From CAINEC01 sp046052065 (lineage in GTDB: Bacteria; Bacteroidota; Bacteroidia; AKYH767-A; OLB10), in the NCBI GenBank assembly GCA_046052065.1, contig JBJOND010000082.1, positions 1 to 10,930 of the forward strand: 10,930 nt of DNA, written 5' to 3'. Position numbers and translations under genes: made by a program. Positions within the stretch are counted from its first letter, which is position 1. Each line of letters opens with the position of its first letter. The notes beneath the pieces were generated by a model that saw only the letters and a list, made by a program, of their open reading frames with translations, made no database searches and was not told the DNA's origin. Positions 6,160 through 10,930 of this stretch are shown here, piece by piece.

Positions 6160-7947
6160 ATGTTAAAAGTAAAAGTTAGTTTCCCACAGCTTATTTTAGC
6201 CTTATTGGTGACAGCAAGTATCTATTCTTGCAAACAAAAAACAAATGATATCGATTGGGCAAAAGCTTCCAAGGAAGAAGATGCTCGTTTCGAAAAGTTT
6301 AAAGGTGATTTTGTTAATCAACTTTGGAAGTTAAATCCAACTTCAGCGCTATATGCAGGTTTTCATAACTACGATAGTATTTTGATTATTCCTGATGCGA
6401 ATTATCGTGAGTATTGCGATAAACAATACGATTCCATCTTATATGATTTAGGAGATATTGAAATTGGACTTTTAAGTCCGCAGAATAAAACCGATTATTG
6501 GATGATTCAGGATTATCTGAAAGCAGGCATCTGGTACGACACCGCTTTTAAGTCTTTCGAATGGAATCCTGCCAATTATAATGTGGCTGGCGAATTTGCA
6601 GAAATCTTAAACGGACGTTATGCTCCGTTGAATGAGCGCTTGACCATGTTCGATAAACGTTTGAAAAATGTAGTAGCTTATTATGAGGTGGCAAAAAAGG
6701 AATTGAAGAATCCAACAATCGAGCATACTGACCTTGCAATTTTACAACACGAAGGTTCAGTAGAAGAGGTGTTTGGTAAAAACCTACAAGATTCCGTAAA
6801 GGCGTCCACGTTAGATGAAACAACAAAAGCACACTTGTTGGCGTATGCGGATACTGCAAAAAAGGCGATGTTGGATTATGCAGGTTATTTAAAAACAATG
6901 CGTAAAACTATGACTCCTGAAAACAGTCGCTCTTTTCGTATAGGCAAGGAGTTGTATGATACGAAGTTTAAGTATGATATCGCTTCGAGCTATTCTGCAG
7001 ATGAGATTTATAATAAAGCGGTAAATCGCAAATCCGAATTACATCATGAAATGGCAGAGTTGTCTCGTCAGCTTTGGCCAAAATATTTCTCGAAGGAAGC
7101 AATGCCTGCTGACAGTTTGCAGTTAATCCGCAAGATGATTGATAAACTTTCTTTAGTGCATGTTAACCGTGATTCATTCTTAGAAAGTATTCAAGCGCAG
7201 ATTCCAGCATTGGTAAAGTTCATTAAAGAGAAAGACCTTATTTATATTGATCCTTCTAAACCGTTAGTTGTTCGTAAAACACCTGCGTACATGGAAGGCG
7301 GTGGTGCAGGAGCTTCTATATCGGCACCAGGACCATATGATAAAGGTGGAAATACCTATTACAATGTTTCTCCTTTAACTGGCTATTCGCCTGAGCAAGC
7401 AGAAAGTTATTTGCGAGAATACAATCAGTATATTCTTCAAATATTAAATATTCACGAAGCGATTCCAGGCCATTATACACAATTGGTATATAGCAATAAT
7501 TCTCCTTCCATTATTAAAAGTATTATGGGTAATGGAGCTATGGTAGAAGGTTGGGCTGTTTATACAGAGCGAATGATGTTGGAAAACGGTTATGGAAACA
7601 ATGAACCTGAAATGTGGTTGATGTATTACAAATGGCATTTACGTTCGGTTTGTAATACGATTCTTGATTATAGCGTGCATGTAAAAAACATGAGTGAGCA
7701 GGATGCTATGAAACTTCTTGTTGATGGAGCCTTTCAACAAACGGCCGAAGCGCAAGGTAAGTGGAAACGTGTGCGTTTAACACAAGTGCAATTGACAAGT
7801 TACTATACAGGATTTACAGAGATTTATGAATTACGTGAATCAATGAAATCAAAAGATTTTAATCTGAAAAAGTTTCATGAGCAATTCCTGAGTTATGGTT
7901 CCGCACCAGTAAAATATATCCGTGATTTAATGAATGAGAAAAAATAG
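6160..7947 (+). CDS. DUF885 family lipoprotein, predicted zinc metallopeptidase
   Basis: A 595-residue DUF885 protein. The zinc motif is HEAIPGH (H432, E433, H438), the hallmark HExxxGH of this family, which is distantly like M32 carboxypeptidases. EGWAVYTE follows at 463-470 and supplies E463 as a likely third ligand. The GGGAGASISAPGPYD block before the zinc site is also usual. The N-terminus (MLKVKVSFPQLILALLVTAS then IYSC) looks like a lipoprotein signal with C24 as lipidation site; position -2 is Y, which is not ideal. The acidic LES pattern is absent after C24 (KQKTND), so it may stay facing the periplasm. The ATG at 6160 is preferred: an in-frame TTG at 6148 would add four residues. 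It diverges from the prolyl oligopeptidase gene with 44 bases between starts. The substrate is probably peptides, but biochemical data for DUF885 are sparse. Confidence 0.88.
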   Translation: MLKVKVSFPQLILALLVTASIYSCKQKTNDIDWAKASKEEDARFEKFKGDFVNQLWKLNPTSALYAGFHNYDSILIIPDANYREYCDKQYDSILYDLGDIEIGLLSPQNKTDYWMIQDYLKAGIWYDTAFKSFEWNPANYNVAGEFAEILNGRYAPLNERLTMFDKRLKNVVAYYEVAKKELKNPTIEHTDLAILQHEGSVEEVFGKNLQDSVKASTLDETTKAHLLAYADTAKKAMLDYAGYLKTMRKTMTPENSRSFRIGKELYDTKFKYDIASSYSADEIYNKAVNRKSELHHEMAELSRQLWPKYFSKEAMPADSLQLIRKMIDKLSLVHVNRDSFLESIQAQIPALVKFIKEKDLIYIDPSKPLVVRKTPAYMEGGGAGASISAPGPYDKGGNTYYNVSPLTGYSPEQAESYLREYNQYILQILNIHEAIPGHYTQLVYSNNSPSIIKSIMGNGAMVEGWAVYTERMMLENGYGNNEPEMWLMYYKWHLRSVCNTILDYSVHVKNMSEQDAMKLLVDGAFQQTAEAQGKWKRVRLTQVQLTSYYTGFTEIYELRESMKSKDFNLKKFHEQFLSYGSAPVKYIRDLMNEKK

Positions 7948-7975
7948 TTGTCATTAAAACTATTCTTACTCCTTA

Positions 7976-9163
7976 TTGTTTATTTTTCATTCTAATCGTA
8001 TCAAGTTGTCAACTCTTACTGGTGTTTTTAATCGTGCAAGTGAAGTTCCTGCTGAACTCTGGAATTCGCTAAATCACAAAAACTGTTTTTTAGATAAGAC
8101 TTATCTGAATGCGGTTGAACAAGCCAACTTTGAAGGCGTGTCTTTCTATTATATTTTCAAAAAAGATAAGGCGAGCAAGAATACTACATTTCATTATTTT
8201 CAGATAGTAGATTTAGTGCAACGTGATTTAAATTCAATTTTAAACATGGAGCCTTATGGCCAATTGTTGAATGTGTTTAGTCAGGCATTAGATAAATTTA
8301 TTTTCGGTATCAAGCGCAATAAGCCACATTACTTAGTGGTATCGGGTAATATTTTGCTGAGTGGCGACTATGGCGTATTATCTGAAAAGCGAGATTGTGA
8401 GGCATTAATTGACTCAATCGAGCTCATTAAAAAAGAACTGAATGTAAAAGGTAAAGTAGTGGCGACTATCGTTAAGGACTTACCGAAAAATGAAGTAAAG
8501 CTAGTTGGGTTCGAAAAGCATAAGTTTTTACCAATGGCGATGGATCCAATCATGGAATTCGATGTACAGCCCTCATGGAAAACATTCGACGATTATCTGA
8601 ATGCATTAAGTTCAAAATATCGTGTTCGTACAAAGAATGTGATGAAGAAAATGGATGGTGTAGAGATTCGTGACCTTGATGCAAAAGAGTTTGCAAAGAA
8701 CATAGATATTCTTCATGATTTGTATAAAGGGGTGCAGCAAAAATCACCTGTTCGTTTGTTATCATGTAAAATAGAATACTTGCAAAATCTTTTAAATCTT
8801 TCAAGCGATCGAATCATAATCAGAACATTCTGGAAGGATAACTCGATGATAGCCTTCTTGACGGTTATTATGAACGGTAATGAATTAGAAGCGCATCATA
8901 TTGGATTCGATTACTCACTCAATAAAAATTTAGCGATTTATCAGAATATACTTTATCACTATATCGAAATAGCTATTCAGCATAAGATGCAACGGATTTC
9001 CTTCGGTAGAACAGCTTTAGAGATTAAATCAACTGTTGGTGCTTTCCCAGTTGAGTATAAAGCATTCATGCGATTTGAAAATAAAATTGTCAATTCATTA
9101 ATCAGTCATGTACTTCCTGAAAAATCAGGTGCCGATTGGATTCAGCGAAATCCTTTTAAATAA
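7976..9163 (+). CDS. GNAT/FemAB-like acyltransferase, no ATG start
   Basis: An approximately 395-residue cytoplasmic protein resembling the double-GNAT FemAB/CelD-like group (often labelled GNAT N-acetyltransferase). The C-terminal half carries the typical pattern: ISFGRTALEIKSTVGAFP, where the fold has a conserved FGR and K-GA segment, preceded by YSLNKNLAIYQNILYHYIEIA. WKTFDDYLNALSSKYRVRTK fits the helix that opens the second GNAT domain. There is no signal peptide. The start is uncertain: the frame is open from 7958 after a stop at 7955-7957, but contains no ATG until far inside the protein, within the sequence LNMEPYG. TTG at 7976 or 8006 are the realistic starts; ATC at 8000 is a rarer option. 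The gap to the DUF885 gene (28 or 58 bases) suggests co-transcription. The acyl group and acceptor cannot be read from the sequence; cell-wall or amino-acid acylation are only possibilities. Confidence 0.7.
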   Translation: MFIFHSNRIKLSTLTGVFNRASEVPAELWNSLNHKNCFLDKTYLNAVEQANFEGVSFYYIFKKDKASKNTTFHYFQIVDLVQRDLNSILNMEPYGQLLNVFSQALDKFIFGIKRNKPHYLVVSGNILLSGDYGVLSEKRDCEALIDSIELIKKELNVKGKVVATIVKDLPKNEVKLVGFEKHKFLPMAMDPIMEFDVQPSWKTFDDYLNALSSKYRVRTKNVMKKMDGVEIRDLDAKEFAKNIDILHDLYKGVQQKSPVRLLSCKIEYLQNLLNLSSDRIIIRTFWKDNSMIAFLTVIMNGNELEAHHIGFDYSLNKNLAIYQNILYHYIEIAIQHKMQRISFGRTALEIKSTVGAFPVEYKAFMRFENKIVNSLISHVLPEKSGADWIQRNPFK

Positions 9164-9247
9164 TTTTTTCTAACTTTTACCCCCTTATAGCAGTTTTTCA
9201 CCTAATTTTTGAAGTCCTCACGATCAGATTGTAATAATTTGCATCAC

Positions 9248-9631
9248 ATGAGGAAACAAAATTACATCGTTGTATTAATTATCGTCTTTTATCAGATGGC
9301 CATTGTTGGCGCTGCAAAGGCAGATAATATACCTTTTGTTTTGTCTTCCATATCCAAGGTAAGTAGCGAAGGACAATTTCCTTATACTTATCCTAATCCA
9401 TGTTCAGAATCGTCGGTGCTTTACATTAAATCGGATAAAGTCGATCACATGCAAATAGAATTATTTGACAGTCGTGGTAAGCTGATATCTGAAATTTTTA
9501 ATGATATTACCGAAGAGGGTGTTATCTATCAATTTGAGGTTAGGGCCGAGCATCTCGAAAATGGTTTATACTATTACAATATCCGTTCAGGAGCAGAAAA
9601 TATTCGCAAGACCTTAGAGGTTAAGCGCTAA
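9248..9631 (+). CDS. Small exported protein: signal peptide plus T9SS type A C-terminal sorting domain
   Basis: A 127-residue protein. Residues 1-25 are a signal peptide (MRKQNYIVVLIIVFYQMAIV then GAAKA, likely cut before D26). After about 20 residues with no domain, residues 46-127 form a type A T9SS sorting domain: the opening YPNP (48-51), then IELFDSRGKLI, LENGLYYYNI and the closing KTLEVKR. This domain sends cargo across the outer membrane through the type IX system, where it is normally cleaved and the cargo attached to a sugar lipid or released. Here almost no cargo is left. The ATG at 9248 is chosen because a TTG at 9209 would add 13 polar residues ahead of the signal peptide. It lies 84 bases after the acyltransferase gene and is followed by a terminator. 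It may be a short functional protein, a decoy, or the remnant of a larger surface protein; the sequence does not decide. Confidence 0.8.
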   Translation: MRKQNYIVVLIIVFYQMAIVGAAKADNIPFVLSSISKVSSEGQFPYTYPNPCSESSVLYIKSDKVDHMQIELFDSRGKLISEIFNDITEEGVIYQFEVRAEHLENGLYYYNIRSGAENIRKTLEVKR

Positions 9632-9656
9632 AGAAGTGTTTTTATGGTTTGATTGA

Positions 9657-9690
9657 GCATTCGCGGTCTTAATGGCCGCGTTTGCATTTT
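9657..9690 (+). terminator. Rho-independent terminator after the T9SS sorting-domain gene
   Basis: A hairpin lies 25 bases after the stop codon at 9629-9631. A 7-bp GC-rich stem pairs CGCGGTC (9662-9668) with GGCCGCG (9674-9680) around the loop TTAAT, with one G-U wobble. Three further pairs (GCA 9657-9659 with TGC 9683-9685) lie outside a small internal loop. ATTTT follows. It separates the sorting-domain gene from the flippase gene at 9743, which must then have its own promoter. Confidence 0.7.
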
Positions 9691-9742
9691 ATAGTGGTTT
9701 ATGAAAGTTGGTCGAAGTGTATTAATTTAGCCAATCTAATCA

Positions 9743-10930
9743 ATGATGAATCCTGCAGAGCATAAAACTTACCTGAAGAATTTTACGAAATTATTTTCAG
9801 GTAACCTTATTGGTCAGTTATTGCCTTTTGTGTTTGCTCCATTTATTGCCAGGATATATTCGCCTGCAGATATGGCCGTGCAGGAAAACTTCCTCACTGT
9901 CGTTTCGCTTATCGGAATTGTGGCGATGGGGCGTTTTGAAATTGCAGTGGTGTTGGAGAAGAAGGAAGAGCGCTTGAACATCTTATTAAAGTTATGTGCG
10001 TTGATTCTGGGTGGTTTTATTCTGTTATCTTCTTTAATTAGTATTTATCCTGATTGGTTGATTCATTTTTTTAATTCAGAAGAAATAGCATTTCATTTAC
10101 GATTTCTTCCAATAGCAATTGCTGGTTTAGGATTATTGAATTTACTAACGCAATGGTTATTACATCAAGGAAAATATTCTTCACTATCTGCATCGCGAAT
10201 TATTCAATCGTTTTTTCAGAATGCAGGTTATGCTTTCTTCGGATATATTGGCTTTGGGGTGAAAGGAATGTTGATTGCATGGATTACTGGTGCAATTTTA
10301 CCGGTATTGATTTTAGGATTGCCTATGCTTAAGCAAATGTTGAAGGGTGGGGTTAGTCAATCAGAATTAAAAGAGATGGCAATACATCATAAAGATTTTC
10401 CAATGGTGAATTCGTTGCATGCCTTTACAGATATTTTAGCAACGCAATTTTTGTTGTTTGGAATAATTAGTCATCAGTATGGTGTAACGGCACTTGGCTT
10501 ATTTGCGATCACTAATCGTTATCTTAAGGCTCCTTTGATTTTAATTAGTGGCTCATTATCTCAATTGTTTTATAGCGAGGCAAGTAGTTTAATTCACCAA
10601 GGTCGTTCGATAAAAAGTATTTATCTGCGCACAATTCGAATGATGTTAATGGTGTTATTGCCCTTTGCAATCGTAATCTTTTTCTTTGGAGAAGATTTGT
10701 TTACCTGGTATTTAGGCGACAAATGGAAAGAGGCGGGAACAATTACAATTTACTTTGTGCCGGTATTGGTAACTAATTTTATTTGCTCGTGTGTCTCAAC
10801 CATGCCTGTGTTAATGAAACAGCAAAAGATTGCGTATGTGTTTAGTATTGTTGGATATGCCTTGGGGTTAGGAGTTCTCTTTGCAGCTTCGCTTTATCAA
10901 TTCGATTTTAAAAATGCATTGCTTGTATAT
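9743..10930 (+). CDS. Wzx-like oligosaccharide flippase, C-terminus beyond window
   Basis: The frame from ATG at 9743 stays open to the last base (396 codons, no stop), so the gene is cut by the window edge. The product is a polytopic inner-membrane protein of the MOP/MATE superfamily, polysaccharide biosynthesis branch, which moves lipid-linked oligosaccharides from the cytoplasmic to the periplasmic face. Supporting segments are the N-terminal FSGNLIGQLLPFVFAPFIAR followed by IYSPADMAVQENF, the typical helix 1 with its loop; HHKDFPMVNSLHAF; and ALGLFAITNRYLKAPLILIS continuing GSLSQLFYSEAS, the best conserved family block. WKEAGTITIYFVPVL then matches the usual W-x-x-AG segment. About 10-12 hydrophobic segments are visible in the part present. 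A second in-frame ATG at 9746 is an equal choice of start. No glycosyltransferase is visible alongside, so assignment to a polysaccharide locus depends on the sequence to the right. Confidence 0.85.
   Translation, partial: MMNPAEHKTYLKNFTKLFSGNLIGQLLPFVFAPFIARIYSPADMAVQENFLTVVSLIGIVAMGRFEIAVVLEKKEERLNILLKLCALILGGFILLSSLISIYPDWLIHFFNSEEIAFHLRFLPIAIAGLGLLNLLTQWLLHQGKYSSLSASRIIQSFFQNAGYAFFGYIGFGVKGMLIAWITGAILPVLILGLPMLKQMLKGGVSQSELKEMAIHHKDFPMVNSLHAFTDILATQFLLFGIISHQYGVTALGLFAITNRYLKAPLILISGSLSQLFYSEASSLIHQGRSIKSIYLRTIRMMLMVLLPFAIVIFFFGEDLFTWYLGDKWKEAGTITIYFVPVLVTNFICSCVSTMPVLMKQQKIAYVFSIVGYALGLGVLFAASLYQFDFKNALLVY

Noticed and set aside
7945..7995. Hydrophobic 15-codon extension of DUF885 if its TAG were read through (LSLKLFLLLIVYFSF)
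   Set aside because: No readthrough signal is seen and AT-rich DNA often encodes such stretches; likely chance.
9208..9241. Promoter for the sorting-domain gene: TTTG at 9208-9211 and ATAATTTG at 9234-9241
   Set aside because: The spacing is 22 bases and only four of six -7 positions match.
9209..9247. TTG start at 9209 for the sorting-domain gene
   Set aside because: It would put 13 polar residues ahead of the signal peptide; ATG at 9248 fits better.
9698..9730. Promoter for the flippase gene: TAATTTAG at 9723-9730
   Set aside because: Five of six -7 positions match, but there is no clear TTG element at the expected distance.

Overview
The window looks like chromosomal DNA of a Bacteroidota bacterium, probably a free-living relative of the Chitinophagales, Sphingobacteriales or Flavobacteriales. 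The signs are low GC, no Shine-Dalgarno sequences before the genes, a type IX secretion (T9SS) C-terminal sorting domain, a lipoprotein with the Bacteroidota surface-export signature after its lipidated cysteine, and a DUF5011 domain common in that phylum. No rRNA, tRNA, CRISPR array, insertion sequence or phage gene was seen.

Region 1 (1-2081, minus strand): two tandem proton-coupled oligopeptide transporter (POT/PTR2) genes. The downstream copy runs off the left edge. Between them lie a good terminator hairpin (289-321) and a plausible Bacteroidota-type promoter (246-276), so they are probably separate transcripts. Region 2 (2238-3025, plus): a YbaB/EbfC nucleoid protein and a DinB-like DUF1569 protein, 11 bases apart. 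Region 3 (3018-6115, minus): a secreted prolyl oligopeptidase, joined by an ATGA overlap to a predicted surface lipoprotein with Ig-like domains. The lipoprotein's 3' end overlaps that of the DUF1569 gene by 8 bases. Region 4 (6160-9163, plus): a DUF885 zinc-peptidase-like lipoprotein, divergent from the oligopeptidase across 44 bases, then a GNAT/FemAB-like acyltransferase with no ATG near its N-terminus. Region 5 (9248-9631): a 127-residue protein that is almost only a signal peptide and a T9SS sorting domain, followed by a terminator. Region 6 (9743 to the right edge): a partial Wzx-type polysaccharide flippase, open to the last base.

The shared theme is peptide use: envelope peptidases of two families next to two peptide/H+ symporters would suit cleavage of oligopeptides outside the inner membrane and uptake of the products. 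The other genes are housekeeping or envelope functions. I see no convincing undescribed multi-gene system. The most unusual items are the sorting domain without cargo, the coupled peptidase-lipoprotein pair, and the acyltransferase without a normal start codon. Three apparent TTG starts (6124, 6148, 9209) are better replaced by downstream ATGs (6115, 6160, 9248).
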